Part shown: positions 26,284 through 35,600 of the stretch, one piece after another
Numbering within the stretch: position 1 is the stretch's first letter
Layout of the letters: each line of letters starts with the position of its first letter
From: Verrucomicrobiia bacterium
Lineage (GTDB): Bacteria; Verrucomicrobiota; Verrucomicrobiia; Limisphaerales; JADLHS01
Reading direction: 5' to 3'
Assembly: GCA_011525685.1 (NCBI GenBank)
Contig: WYBW01000181.1
Span: forward strand, 43,809 to 107,808
Length of the DNA: 64,000 nt
Position numbers and translations under genes: made by a program
Notes under the pieces: model-generated
Told to the model about the DNA's origin: nothing
Seen by the model: only the letters and a program-made list of their open reading frames with translations
Databases searched by the model: none

Positions 26284-27468
26284 TCAGTCGAGCTTCAGCG
26301 CGCGGCGGAGATCCTTGACCTTGTCAGTCTTTTCCCAGGTGATGTCCTTGTCGTTCTTGCCGAAGTGTCCGTAGTTGGTCGTCTTCGAGTAGATGGGGCG
26401 GAGCAGGTTGAGTTGGGAGATGATGTTCGCGGGTTTGAAGGAGAAGATTTGTTTGACCGCCTTCTCGATCATCGCGTCGGTGATGCCTTCCGTGGCCGTG
26501 CCAAAGGTGTTCACGCACACGCTGACCGGCTCCGGATAACCGATGGCGTAGGCGAACTGGATCTCGGCACTGCTGGCGATACCGGCAGCGACGATGTTCT
26601 TGGCCACGTATCGGCCCATGTAAGCGGCGCTGCGATCCACTTTGCTCGGGTCCTTGCCGGAGAACGCGCCGCCACCGTGACGGCCCATGCCGCCGTAGGT
26701 GTCCACGATGATCTTGCGGCCCGTCAGGCCCGTGTCGCCCTGGGGTCCACCGACCACGAAACGGCCGGTGGGGTTGATCAGATAAAGCGTCCTCTTCGTG
26801 AGGAGGCGTTTGGGCAGAACTTTCTTGATGACTTCCTCGATGCAAAATTCCTCGATGGTCTTGTGCTTCACGTCGTGGGCGTGTTGCGTGGAAATGACGA
26901 CGTTGGTGATTTCCACCGGTTGATCGTCCACGTATTTCACCGAAACCTGGGATTTGGCGTCGGGCCGCAGCCAGGCCACCTTGCCGCTCTTGCGGATTTT
27001 GGTGAGGGCGCGGCCAAGCTGGTGCGCATACATGATGGGCGCGGGCATCAACTCGGGTGTTTCCGTGGTCGCGTAACCGAACATCAAGCCCTGGTCGCCG
27101 GCGCCTTGTTCGGCTTTCTTTTTTCCCTCGGCTTTGCGCGCGTCAACGCCCTGGGCAATGTCCGGCGACTGCGACGTGATGGCGTTCATGATGAGCACCT
27201 TGTCCGCGTGAAAAACGTCGTCCTCGTGCGTGTAGCCGATGTCGCGGATGGCCTGGCGGGCAATCAGGTTGAAATCGAGCTTCGCCTTGGTGGTAATCTC
27301 ACCGCCCACCACCACGAGGTTGCTCTTCGCGTAGGTTTCGCAAGCGACCCGGCTGTATTTGTCCTGCGCCAGACAGGCGTCCAAGACGTAATCGGAAATC
27401 GTGTCGCACACTTTGTCGGGATGGCCCTCACCGACGGACTCGGAAGAGAAGATGAAGTTTTTGCTCAT
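26284..27468 (-). CDS. metK: S-adenosylmethionine synthetase
   Basis: 394 residues, full length. Makes S-adenosylmethionine from methionine and ATP, the methyl donor for the many methyltransferases in this window. Visible motifs are SESVGEGHPDKVCD at the N-terminus, GAGDQGLMFGYA and the glycine-rich P-loop-like GGGAFSGKDPSKVDRSAAY, all typical of MetK. It is divergent from the SahR-like regulator across 120 bp that contain the candidate operator 27510-27529. No SAM riboswitch is apparent in that leader. Confidence 0.97.
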   Translation of the reverse strand: MSKNFIFSSESVGEGHPDKVCDTISDYVLDACLAQDKYSRVACETYAKSNLVVVGGEITTKAKLDFNLIARQAIRDIGYTHEDDVFHADKVLIMNAITSQSPDIAQGVDARKAEGKKKAEQGAGDQGLMFGYATTETPELMPAPIMYAHQLGRALTKIRKSGKVAWLRPDAKSQVSVKYVDDQPVEITNVVISTQHAHDVKHKTIEEFCIEEVIKKVLPKRLLTKRTLYLINPTGRFVVGGPQGDTGLTGRKIIVDTYGGMGRHGGGAFSGKDPSKVDRSAAYMGRYVAKNIVAAGIASSAEIQFAYAIGYPEPVSVCVNTFGTATEGITDAMIEKAVKQIFSFKPANIISQLNLLRPIYSKTTNYGHFGKNDKDITWEKTDKVKDLRRALKLD

Positions 27469-27509
27469 GAAATGGCTCTCAATCTGGTCTTGTTAAATGT
27501 CATATTGAC

Positions 27510-27529
27510 GTATCAAGATTTGATGATAT
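27510..27529. promoter_or_regulatory. Candidate SahR-type operator upstream of metK
   Basis: GTATCAAGATTTGATGATAT, 42 bp upstream of the metK start and 60 bp upstream of the divergent regulator. It contains ATCAA-GAT-TTGAT (perfect 5-bp arms) and two tandem GATnTGAn-like octamers. 16 of 20 bases match a site at 62006-62025, 48 bp upstream of metH. Confidence 0.6.
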
Positions 27530-27588
27530 AAAACTTGTCAGAAACGTCAACTGGATTTCTGGAAAAACTTTGAGACGCTGGAAACACC

Positions 27589-28518
27589 ATGTCTGAAACG
27601 CTGCGCTCCTTGAGGGCCTTGTCCGATCCAACGCGCCTTCGCATCGTGGCGCTCTTGGAAAAGGACGAACTGTCAGTCAACGAGCTCCAGGAAATCACTC
27701 GCCTGGGCCAGTCGCGCATCTCGACGCACCTCGGCTTGTTGTCGGATTGTGAACTGGTGCAATCGCGGCGGGAGGGCAAACGGACGTTTTACAAGCTCAA
27801 CCCGCAAGCCAGCAGCACGACCGGCGAGTTCATCCAGCTTGCCATCCGCGGCGCCAAGGAACTGCCCGAGCACGCGGGCGACCAGATCAATCTCAAGCGC
27901 ATCCTCGCGCGCCGCCGGGAGCAGGCGCAGTTGTTCTTCAACCAGGTCGCCGGCCGTTTCGACCGGGTTTATGGACCGGGACGGTCCTGGCAGGCTTTCG
28001 GGCATTTGCTGTTGCGAATCCTCCCTCCGCTCAGCGTGGCGGACCTGGGTGCGGGCGAAGGGTTGTTGAGCGAATTACTGGCGCGGCGATGCAAGAAAGT
28101 CATCGCCGTGGACAACTCGGAGAAGATCGTCGAGTTTGGCGCGGCCAAGGCCAGGAAGAACGGCTTGAAGAATCTGGAGTTCCGGCTCGGCGATTTGCAG
28201 AACCCGCCCATTGAAACCGGCAGTGTGGACCTGGTCATTCTCAGCCAGGCGCTGCACCATGCCGCTGATCCGGCTGCCGCATTGGTCGCAGCCTTCAAAT
28301 TGCTAAAAGCGCCCGGGCAAGTTCTCATTCTGGATCTCCTCGCGCACAAATTTGAGAAAGCCCGCGAACTTTACGGCGACCGATGGCTGGGTTTTGCCGA
28401 GAGCGACTTGCAGCGCTGGCTCGAACTGGCGGGCTTCAAGAAGATCGAGATCAGCGTCGTTGCCCGTGAAGAACAACCCCCGCATTTCCAAACGATCCTC
28501 GCCGGTGGAGAGAAGTAG
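27589..28518 (+). CDS. sahR: ArsR-family regulator fused to methyltransferase-like domain (SahR-like)
   Basis: 309 residues. An ArsR winged helix (about 1-90: LRALSDPTRLRIVALLEKDELSV...ISTHLGLLSDCELVQSRREGKRTFYKL) is joined to a class I methyltransferase fold (about 145-250: VADLGAGEGLLSEL, VIAVDNSEK, LVILSQALHHAADP). It lacks the Cys metal sites of ArsR/SmtB. SahR regulators of Proteobacteria have this architecture, bind S-adenosylhomocysteine through the methyltransferase-like domain, and repress methyl-cycle genes. Here it is divergent from metK-ahcY with a palindromic site between them, which fits that role. The gene name is by architecture and context; assignment outside Proteobacteria is inference. 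Confidence 0.75.
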   Translation: MSETLRSLRALSDPTRLRIVALLEKDELSVNELQEITRLGQSRISTHLGLLSDCELVQSRREGKRTFYKLNPQASSTTGEFIQLAIRGAKELPEHAGDQINLKRILARRREQAQLFFNQVAGRFDRVYGPGRSWQAFGHLLLRILPPLSVADLGAGEGLLSELLARRCKKVIAVDNSEKIVEFGAAKARKNGLKNLEFRLGDLQNPPIETGSVDLVILSQALHHAADPAAALVAAFKLLKAPGQVLILDLLAHKFEKARELYGDRWLGFAESDLQRWLELAGFKKIEISVVAREEQPPHFQTILAGGEK

Positions 28519-28669
28519 GCGGCGGGCGTCTCATCCGGGCAGTTGTGCAATCGCCGGGTCATCGCAAGTTGACGCCTGCGCTTCGGGTTTATTGAAGTCG
28601 AGAGGCGCATTGAGTGCATGACAGGTGGGTTTGTTTTGCTTCGCCAAGGTCGCTTTCATCCGATAGACA

Positions 28670-31378
28670 ATGCGCGCCATGCCGGAACGGCTGCCCATTT
28701 ATGAAATCGAGCAGGACATCGTCGCTTCCTTGAAGTCGGCGAAGCGGCTCATTTTGCAGGCGCCCACAGGCTCGGGGAAATCCACGCAAGTCCCGCAAAT
28801 GCTGCTCAAGCACGGGCTGCTCGGAGAAGGACAGGTCGTCATTCTGCAACCTCGCCGGCTGGCGGCACGCTTGTTGGCGGCGCGCGTCGCGCGCGAACTG
28901 GGCGTCGAACTCGGGCGCGAGGTCGGCTACCAGGTGCGCTTCGAAAACGTCACAAGCAATGCCACCCGCATCAAGTTTGAGACCGAAGGGATTCTGCTGC
29001 GGCAATTGATTCAAGACCCGGCGTTGCGCGGCGTGCGGGCGGTCATCTTCGATGAGTTCCACGAGCGCCATCTTTACGGTGACATCACACTCGCCCGTGC
29101 GCTGGACATTCAGGAGCAACGGCGTCCGGACCTGCTCATTGCGGTGATGTCCGCCACGCTGGATGCGGGGGCGTTGGAGGAATATCTCTCGACACGTAGG
29201 ACAGGCGTCGCGCCTGTCTCCATTCACGATGCCGCTCAAGCGGTGCATGAAGTTGGAGACAGGCGCGATGCCTGTCCTACTTGCGCCATTCTCCGTTCGG
29301 AAGGTCGCACGTTTCCTGTCGAGATTGAATACCTGCCACACCGCTTGGGTGCGAACCCGCCTCCCGTCTGGGAACTCGCGGCGGATGCTTTCAGTCAATT
29401 TGTCAGTTCCGGCGGACCGGGCGACGTGCTGGTCTTCATGCCGGGGAGTTTTGAAATCAACCAGACGCTTGAAACCATCCGGAACGTGCCGGAATCGAAA
29501 GGGTTCATCCTGCTGCCACTTCATGGTGAACTCCCGCCACGCGATCAGGACGCGGCAGTCGAGCGTTACCAGCAACGCAAGGTCGTCGTGGCAACGAACG
29601 TGGCGGAAACTTCCATCACCATTGATGGCGTGCGATTGGTGATTGACAGCGGGCTGGCGCGGATTCCGCGTTACGACGCCAACCGCGGCATCAACACGCT
29701 GCTCATCGAGAAGATCAGTCAATCCAGTGCGGACCAACGGGCCGGTCGCGCCGGACGAACAGCGCCGGGAATATGCCACCGCCTTTGGTCCCGCCCTGAA
29801 CACGACGAACGCGCGCCGCATGAACTGCCGGAAATAAAACGGCTGGACCTCGCGGAAGTCGTGCTCACGCTCAAGGCTGCGGGCGTGGAGGATTTGCGCG
29901 CGTTCCGATGGCTGGAGAAGCCGGATGAAATCTCCCTCACGCACGCGGAGGAATTGCTGCTGGATTTGGGGGCGCTCCGTAGGACAGTCGTCGCGCCTGT
30001 CTCTAATCAAGATGCCTCTCAAGCGGCGCAAGGAGATGGAGACAGGCGCGACACCTATCCTACGGTGATCACTGATCTCGGCCGCCGGATGCTCGCCTTC
30101 CCGGTGCATCCACGGTATTCGCGCATGTTGCTGGCGGCGCAGGAATACGGCTGCGTTTATCAAGCCTGTCTGGTCGCCGCGCTCACGCAAGGACGCGACC
30201 TGCTGTTGAGGGGCGGCGGCAAGGACGTGAGGTCCGACCGCGAAGATTTGCTGGGGGAAAAAGCCTCGTCTGATTTTTGGATTCTCATGCGCGCGTGGAC
30301 TTTTGCGCAGAAAAATCAGTTTCGCATGGACGCCTGCCGCCGGCTGGGCATCCACGCCGTGACCGCGCGGCAAGTCGGCCCGTTGTATGAGCAATTTCTC
30401 CGCATCGCGAAAGCCGAGGGTCTCGACGTCCAGCCGCGTGAAGTGAAAGACGAGGCGTTGCAGAAGTGTATTCTCATCGGCTTCTCCGACCGCGTGGCGC
30501 GGCGGCTGGACCAGGGCACGCTGCGCTGTGAACTGGTTCATGGCCGGCGCGGCTTGCTGGCGCGCGAAAGTGTTGTGCAACATTCGCCATTGCTGGTCGC
30601 CGCCGAGATTCGCGAGATTGAAGGCCGTGACCGCGAAGTGAACACGCTGCTCTCGCTGGCCACGGCGGTTGAAGCCGACTGGCTGCGGGAACTTTTTCCC
30701 GAAGACTTGAAGTCCGAATTGCACGTGCAGTTCGATGCCACGGCCAAGCGCGTTCAGGCCGCTGAATTGGTGCGCTTCCGCGAGCTGGCGTTGTCGGCCA
30801 AGCGCATTGATCCGCCACCGGCTGACGCAGCGGCTCGGTTGCTGGCCGAAGAAGTCCTGTCCGGCCGTCTCCCGCTGCCGAACTGGGATCACAACGTCGA
30901 ACAATGGCTGTTGCGGCTGCGGCTGGTTTGCCAGCATTGTCCGGAATTGAATCTTCCGCCCATCACCGAAGAAGACCGCAAACATCTCATCGAGCAGTTG
31001 TGCCACGGCGCCGTGAGTTACAAGGACCTCAAAGAGCGCGAGGTGAAACCGGTCGTGATGTCGTGGCTCTCCCACGCCCAGCGGGAACTCCTCGACAAAC
31101 ACGCCCCCGAGCGACTCACCCTGCCCAATGGCCGCACACCCAAGGTCACTTACGAAGCCGGCAATCCGCCGCACATCGCCTTGCGCATTCAGGAGCTTTA
31201 CGACGTAAATCAAACGCCGCGCATCGGGATGGGCCGCGTGCCGGTGCTGGTTCACATTCTCACGCCGGGCATGAAACCGGTGCAAATCACGCAGGACCTG
31301 GCGAACTTCTGGCGCGAGCATTATCCGCGCATCAAATCGGAGTTGCAGCGCAAGTATCCCAGGCATTTGTGGCGCTGA
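28670..31378 (+). CDS. hrpB: ATP-dependent helicase HrpB with two repeat-encoded inserts
   Basis: 902 residues, longer than the usual ~800-850. DEAH-type SF2 helicase: Walker A APTGSGKST (31-39), DEFHERH (about 127), MSATLD (about 160), SSADQRAGRAGRTAPG motif VI, and the HrpB C-terminal domain ending WREHYPRIKSELQRKYPRHLW. Probably acts in RNA or RNP remodelling, but the cellular role of bacterial HrpB is poorly defined. Two segments of about 30 residues, RRTGVAPVS...GDRRDACPT (about 176-205) and RRTVVAPVS...GDRRDTYPT (about 437-466), are encoded by 85-bp palindromes (29196-29280, 29979-30063) and interrupt conserved sequence without breaking the frame. ATG 28670 or 28679 starts it. Confidence 0.9.
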   Translation: MRAMPERLPIYEIEQDIVASLKSAKRLILQAPTGSGKSTQVPQMLLKHGLLGEGQVVILQPRRLAARLLAARVARELGVELGREVGYQVRFENVTSNATRIKFETEGILLRQLIQDPALRGVRAVIFDEFHERHLYGDITLARALDIQEQRRPDLLIAVMSATLDAGALEEYLSTRRTGVAPVSIHDAAQAVHEVGDRRDACPTCAILRSEGRTFPVEIEYLPHRLGANPPPVWELAADAFSQFVSSGGPGDVLVFMPGSFEINQTLETIRNVPESKGFILLPLHGELPPRDQDAAVERYQQRKVVVATNVAETSITIDGVRLVIDSGLARIPRYDANRGINTLLIEKISQSSADQRAGRAGRTAPGICHRLWSRPEHDERAPHELPEIKRLDLAEVVLTLKAAGVEDLRAFRWLEKPDEISLTHAEELLLDLGALRRTVVAPVSNQDASQAAQGDGDRRDTYPTVITDLGRRMLAFPVHPRYSRMLLAAQEYGCVYQACLVAALTQGRDLLLRGGGKDVRSDREDLLGEKASSDFWILMRAWTFAQKNQFRMDACRRLGIHAVTARQVGPLYEQFLRIAKAEGLDVQPREVKDEALQKCILIGFSDRVARRLDQGTLRCELVHGRRGLLARESVVQHSPLLVAAEIREIEGRDREVNTLLSLATAVEADWLRELFPEDLKSELHVQFDATAKRVQAAELVRFRELALSAKRIDPPPADAAARLLAEEVLSGRLPLPNWDHNVEQWLLRLRLVCQHCPELNLPPITEEDRKHLIEQLCHGAVSYKDLKEREVKPVVMSWLSHAQRELLDKHAPERLTLPNGRTPKVTYEAGNPPHIALRIQELYDVNQTPRIGMGRVPVLVHILTPGMKPVQITQDLANFWREHYPRIKSELQRKYPRHLWR
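29196..29280. repeat. 85-bp palindromic repeat inside hrpB, copy 1
   Basis: Arms 29196-29220 and 29256-29280 (25 bp each) are reverse complements with one mismatch; the 35-bp loop carries a further hairpin-prone sequence (GCTCAAGCGG). It lies in frame in hrpB and encodes TGVAPVS...GDRRDACPT. Because it is palindromic, the opposite strand codes for almost the same peptide. Confidence 0.9.
29979..30063. repeat. 85-bp palindromic repeat inside hrpB, copy 2
   Basis: Same length and design as copy 1: 25-bp arms 29979-30003 and 30039-30063 and a 35-bp loop with CTCAAGCGG. The arms have diverged at a few bases, so this copy looks older. It lies in frame and encodes TVVAPVS...GDRRDTYPT. Confidence 0.88.
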
Positions 31379-31396
31379 ATGGGAGCATGGGAGCGT

Positions 31397-31606
31397 GCGC
31401 ATCTCAGTTGATTGCAGCCTGGCATTCCTGGCGTAGCGCAGGTTTCCCAACCTGCGGTATCGCCGACTTCCAGTCGGCGGGCCAAGACACGGCGTGGCAG
31501 ACCAGGCGTTCGCCGGGGTTGCGGATTGGAAATCCGCGATCCGGCAGACTGTAAGTCTGCGCTACGACATCGCCCCGGCGACCTCCGGAAAGAAAATGAG
31601 ATGCAC
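31397..31606. repeat. MITE-like composite element after hrpB
   Basis: Outer ends GCGCATCTC (31397-31405) and GAGATGCAC (31598-31606) are inverted and match the ends of the elements at 37059-37184 and 41276-41430. Inside lies a separate multi-hairpin element (31432-31566). It fills most of the 301-bp gap between hrpB and the next gene; no protein gene is supported in the gap. Confidence 0.55.
31432..31566. repeat. 135-bp element with four hairpins and 10-bp terminal inverted repeats
   Basis: Perfect ends CGTAGCGCAG (31432-31441) and CTGCGCTACG (31557-31566) enclose four 7-bp-stem hairpins: 31438-31455, 31462-31478, 31521-31537 and 31544-31560. Each follows the design GC-nnn-TT/AA-nnn-GC with a 3-4 base loop, but the stem sequences differ. 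No coding capacity of its own. Confidence 0.85.
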
Positions 31607-31679
31607 CCTATGGGAGCGGCCGCGTCAAAAATCCGTCGCCATTCGGTCGCCGCGGCGCTAAGTTTGCTCCGAGCGACGC

Positions 31680-32081
31680 ATGAACTTTCTGGAGAAGCTC
31701 AACGATTTGTTGCCGCCGCCGCCGCTGACGCGCGGGCGGATCGTTTGCGCCATGATCATCGCCGTTACGGCGGACTTCCTTCAAGTCGTGCTGCTGCCGG
31801 TCGCCTGGACGTTTGCCCAGCAGATCATTGACATCATTGCCATGGGCCTGACGATGCTGACCATCGGCTTTCACCTGTTGCTGCTGCCCACGTTCGTGAT
31901 CGAGTTCATCCCCGGAGTGGACATGCTGCCCACCTGGACGGGGTGCGTCATCGCCGTGATCGCGTTGCGCAAACGAAGTCCAACCGGCCCGCCGCGAGCG
32001 CCAGGCGACCTGCCGCCGGTCATTGACATCGAGGAAGCCAAGCCCCCGCGGCAAATTGGTCCGCCACCGCCACCCCCTTGA
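31680..32081 (+). CDS. Small membrane protein, unknown function
   Basis: 133 residues. About three hydrophobic segments (roughly 22-48, 50-76 and 84-96) are followed by a proline-rich charged tail ending in a run of prolines. I do not recognise the family. ATG 31680 gives MNFLEKLNDLLPPPPLTRG. The next gene, a CPXCG protein, starts 30 bp downstream and is probably cotranscribed. An integral membrane location is the only supported inference. Confidence 0.6.
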   Translation: MNFLEKLNDLLPPPPLTRGRIVCAMIIAVTADFLQVVLLPVAWTFAQQIIDIIAMGLTMLTIGFHLLLLPTFVIEFIPGVDMLPTWTGCVIAVIALRKRSPTGPPRAPGDLPPVIDIEEAKPPRQIGPPPPPP

Positions 32082-32111
32082 AATTCCGGCCCGCGCAACC
32101 GATGTTGGCCG

Positions 32112-32291
32112 GTGGAAGTATCTGAAACCATCCAGTGTCCGTATTGCGGGCAGAGTTTTGAGATCGTGATTGATACCAGCACGGGATTCCAGCGGTTCAC
32201 CACGGATTGCGAGGTCTGCTGCCGGCCGTTCGAGGTGATCGCCGAGTGCGAGCCGGGCGAGGTTCTTTCGTTGGACATCCAGGCCGGATGA
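32112..32291 (+). CDS. CPXCG-motif cysteine-rich small protein
   Basis: 59 residues read directly from the sequence, start GTG 32112, stop TGA 32289-32291. Cysteines at 9 and 12 (IQCPYCGQSFEI) and 33, 36 and 37 (DCEVCCRPFEV) form a two-knuckle zinc ribbon, matching the 'CPXCG motif-containing cysteine-rich protein' family. Function unknown; probably binds zinc and is cytosolic. There is no in-frame ATG, so GTG is the likely start. Confidence 0.82.
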   Translation: MEVSETIQCPYCGQSFEIVIDTSTGFQRFTTDCEVCCRPFEVIAECEPGEVLSLDIQAG

Positions 32292-32357
32292 AGTCCGGGC
32301 GATAAATGTTTAATGCTTTGCGTTGGGCGGCGGCTTGCCGCTAGAGTCCGTGCGAAC

Positions 32358-32657
32358 ATGAACTTAACCCCCAACAAGGTTCTTTGGATTTACATCGTCC
32401 TGCTGGTCATTGGCGGGTTGATCGGCCTGCTCAAAGGCAAGAGCAAGGTGTCGCTGATTCTTTCCGTGATCTTTGCCGCCCTGCTCAGCCTGTGCGCGGC
32501 GGGCATCATTTTCCAATACTATGTCGCCGACATTCTGCTGGCGATCCTGCTCGTCGTCTTTGGAATGCGCCTGGCGAAAACCAAGAAGTTCATGCCGGCG
32601 GGGTTGATGTTGGTGGTGACGCTGACTGCGCTGGCGCTGCGCCACATCAGATGGTAG
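32358..32657 (+). CDS. TMEM14-like small membrane protein
   Basis: 99 residues from ATG 32358, with four hydrophobic segments and short basic loops (LIGLLKGKSKVS, GMRLAKTKKFMPAG). The glycine-rich pattern GGLIGLLKGKSKVSLI and the internal MRLAKTKKFMPAGLM match the TMEM14/UPF0136 family of small four-helix membrane proteins. Bacterial function unknown. Last gene of the rightward run after hrpB; it faces the large secreted protein across 35 bp. Confidence 0.72.
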   Translation: MNLTPNKVLWIYIVLLVIGGLIGLLKGKSKVSLILSVIFAALLSLCAAGIIFQYYVADILLAILLVVFGMRLAKTKKFMPAGLMLVVTLTALALRHIRW

Positions 32658-32692
32658 GCCGCGAGCGCGGATGTCCTTCCGCGCCGAAGTCC

Positions 32693-35600
32693 TCAAGGAG
32701 TCAGCACTTGCACGCGATAGAACCGCTGGGCCGGTCCCAGTAGATCCCTAAAGCTGGCCGTTGGGCCGGTGGCCGTCACTTCCGGCGCCAAGTTGATCCA
32801 GTTTGGATCATTGAGGTTGTTTTTGAATTGAACCCGATACTTCGTGTTGGGAATCGCACTCCAAATGAAAACCAGGTCCGGCCCAGAAACCGTGAAGCTC
32901 TGGATGGAGGGTCTTGGCAGCACGAGAATCGCAAGCGACTTCGCGTCATGGAGCGGCGGTGTGCCGTTGTCGGTCACACGCATGGTCAGGTAATTGCTCG
33001 TCCCGGCGTGGACATCGCTGGTCTGCCAGGCAAAGACGCCGTTGCTGGTTTCGACACTGGCTCCAGGCGGCGCACCGGCCTCGAGGCTGAAGTTCAGGTT
33101 GTTCGCCGGAAGGTCGGGGTCAGTGGCGACGTTGGTGAAGGTCACGAGCGTGCCCGCATGAACCGTGCGGTTCGAGATCGCTGCCAGCACCGGTGGAAGG
33201 TTCACTTCGTTGACCGTGACTTGGAAGGATTTCGAGTCACTCAATGGTGGCTGGCTGTTGTCGGTCACTCTCACTGTCACGCTGTATTTGGCCGGTCCCT
33301 GATTCTCCGCAGGAGTCCAGAAAACCACGCCAGTGCTCGGATTGATCGTCATGCCGGCCGGGGCATTGCTCAGGCTGTAGGTCAGCACCTTGGGTGTGGA
33401 GACCACGAAGTTGTCCAGGTAAACATTGTAAGCGCCGGTGCCCGACGCCGGCACGAAGGCGAGGTGTTCCAGCACTCCAAGGCCGGTGGCTGACGAAAGC
33501 ACGCCGTTGCCGCTGGCGAAGCTGCGTACCGGCTCGTTCGGCAAATCAAACACCAGCGTCGTCCATTGGCCGGCGGCCACCGTGCGCGTGGCCTGTGGCT
33601 GGCCGTTGACCACGTTGGTCACGCCGACGAATTCGATCCCACCGGTGATGCCGCCGTTCGAGCCGATGGACGTGCCGACCGGATTGCCCGTTTCCCGCGC
33701 GCCGATGGCGACCCTCAAGTCCCGGTCCGTGTAAATGTCGAACAGGAGTTTGCGAGTCAGATCAATGACCGGGTTGGGCAGGTTGGCGGCGCTGGCCGTG
33801 GTCAAGCGCAGCCAGGGATTGGCCGTCGTGTTCCAACTCCAGTTGGCCCGCAGCGCGCGGGCACTGGCGTTGCCGGCGGGGATGGTGCCGGTCACCGTGG
33901 TCAGGTTGGGCGAAGCCTCCAGGAACTCATCGGTGGAACCCGAAAAGGTCGGGAATCGGAACAGCACCGTTCCATTGGCCGTGCCGTCGGCGAATGATTC
34001 GAAATCCGTCAGCAGGATGTCCGTGGTCGGGGGCGCGGTGGCGCTGCTGATGAAGCTCAACGGTTCGAGTTCGTTGACGACGAGGTCAGGAACGGGGGCG
34101 AGCACGGGTGGCACGTTGACCGGCTCGGTCGTCCGCTCAAGCCAGTTCTCGGGCGACCACCCAATCGTCGGCCCGGCGTCATGCCATTGCACGCGCCACC
34201 AGGTGTAGCCGATGCCGTCGGTGGTGATTCGCACCGGACCACCGATGACCACGCCGGTTGCTCCGGAAGCTTTGGTCGTGATCTGCGGACAATTCGTCCC
34301 ACCGCTGATGCCGCCGTCGGCGCATTGGCGCACCGTCAAACTCGAAGTGCCCAGCACGCGGACGTAATCGCCGATCATCAAGGGCGCGCCCTGGACCAGT
34401 TCGAGCGTGGGGTAATAGTGCTCGCACAGCCAGACCCAGTTCTGGAGCGGATAACCGTTCGTGACGGAGTCGCTGGTGGTTCGATTCTGCATCCGCCGCC
34501 CCGACGCCCAGCGCGCCGTTCCCCACTGGCACAGGCCGCGCCCGTGGCCGAAGCGCGATTCACCCGTGCAGACCGGATCGAAGATGCACGTGCCGGTTGT
34601 GTTGCCGGTGAAACCATCGCCGCAAGGACTGATGGGCACGCCGCCCGAGTCCAAGGCGTTATTCTCCGCCGAATACTCGGTGATCTTGAAGCCGATCCGC
34701 CCGGCGCCGGGCTGGTTCATCACGTAATTGGCCGTATGGTTGACCGCCGCCGTGGTGAGACTGTTGCCCGCCGTGGGATTGTAAACCTGACAGGAGGTCG
34801 TCCCGCAGATGTCGTAGGTCGCGCTCGAGGGATTGTTCACGAAACCGATGGCGTAGGTCCGCACCGCCACCGCACCGGCCAGCAGCGAATTCGTCCCGCT
34901 GCCTCCGGGACCAGTGTTGCCCCAGGACGCAATCCATTCGCTGGGCAACGACCGCTGGCAATAGGTCTGGAGCGAAACATAATCAATGGTTGTCCCGTTC
35001 TGCTGCAACACCCGGATGTTGGTCGGGATCCGGACTGCGGGAGGCGAACCTCCCTGGGCTGAAACTTTGCCAGCAGCCTGAGATGGAATTGACGGCACTT
35101 CAGCGGATTCACGAATCTTGACCGCGGACTGTTCCTCGCCTTTCACGTGCAGGGGATAGTGACTGCGCCGCCGCAATTGCCGCTCATCCACGACTTTCCT
35201 GCCGACACCGGGTTCGAGCCGGATGCGATAAATCCAGTCGCCCTCCGACCAAAGTTCGAGATACCGACGTTCTTCGACCTGGTAGCCGGTTTTTTCCAGA
35301 ACAAGTGTTGCCGGCGAGCGTGTCGCTTCGGCGAGCGTTTGCACTGGAACATAAATCTGGAAGCAACCTCGTGAATCGGTTCTGGTTTCCCTGCCGCTTG
35401 GTTCAGTCCGAATCAACACACTTTCCAGAGGCGCGCCCGATTCGTCGTCCACGACAAAACCGACAAACACTGTTTCTTCCGCGCGATGCAACGAGGCGAG
35501 GTAATCGGGCTGCACTTCACGCGGCTCGGAGATGGGGTCGAGGTGAAAATCGAGACGGTAGGGGTTGTTCACCGACATTTCAAACTCGCCGGTCATCGGT

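Noticed and set aside
25912..27531. A 539-codon upper-strand frame over metK and the ahcY start
   Set aside because: Antisense to two well-supported genes and lacks any family motif.
27469..27588. SAM or SAH riboswitch upstream of metK
   Set aside because: Only 120 bp to the divergent gene, and no nested helices or conserved SAM-I/II/IV or SAH core were recognised. The palindromic site fits a protein operator better.
28589..31450. A 953-codon open frame on the lower strand through hrpB
   Set aside because: It is a GC-driven shadow of hrpB. Its only family-like pieces are the TGIAPVS...DRRDACPT peptides, which arise from the palindromic repeats reading the same on both strands.
31432..31566. 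CRISPR-like array
   Set aside because: The hairpins differ in sequence, spacers are irregular and far too short, and no cas genes are near.
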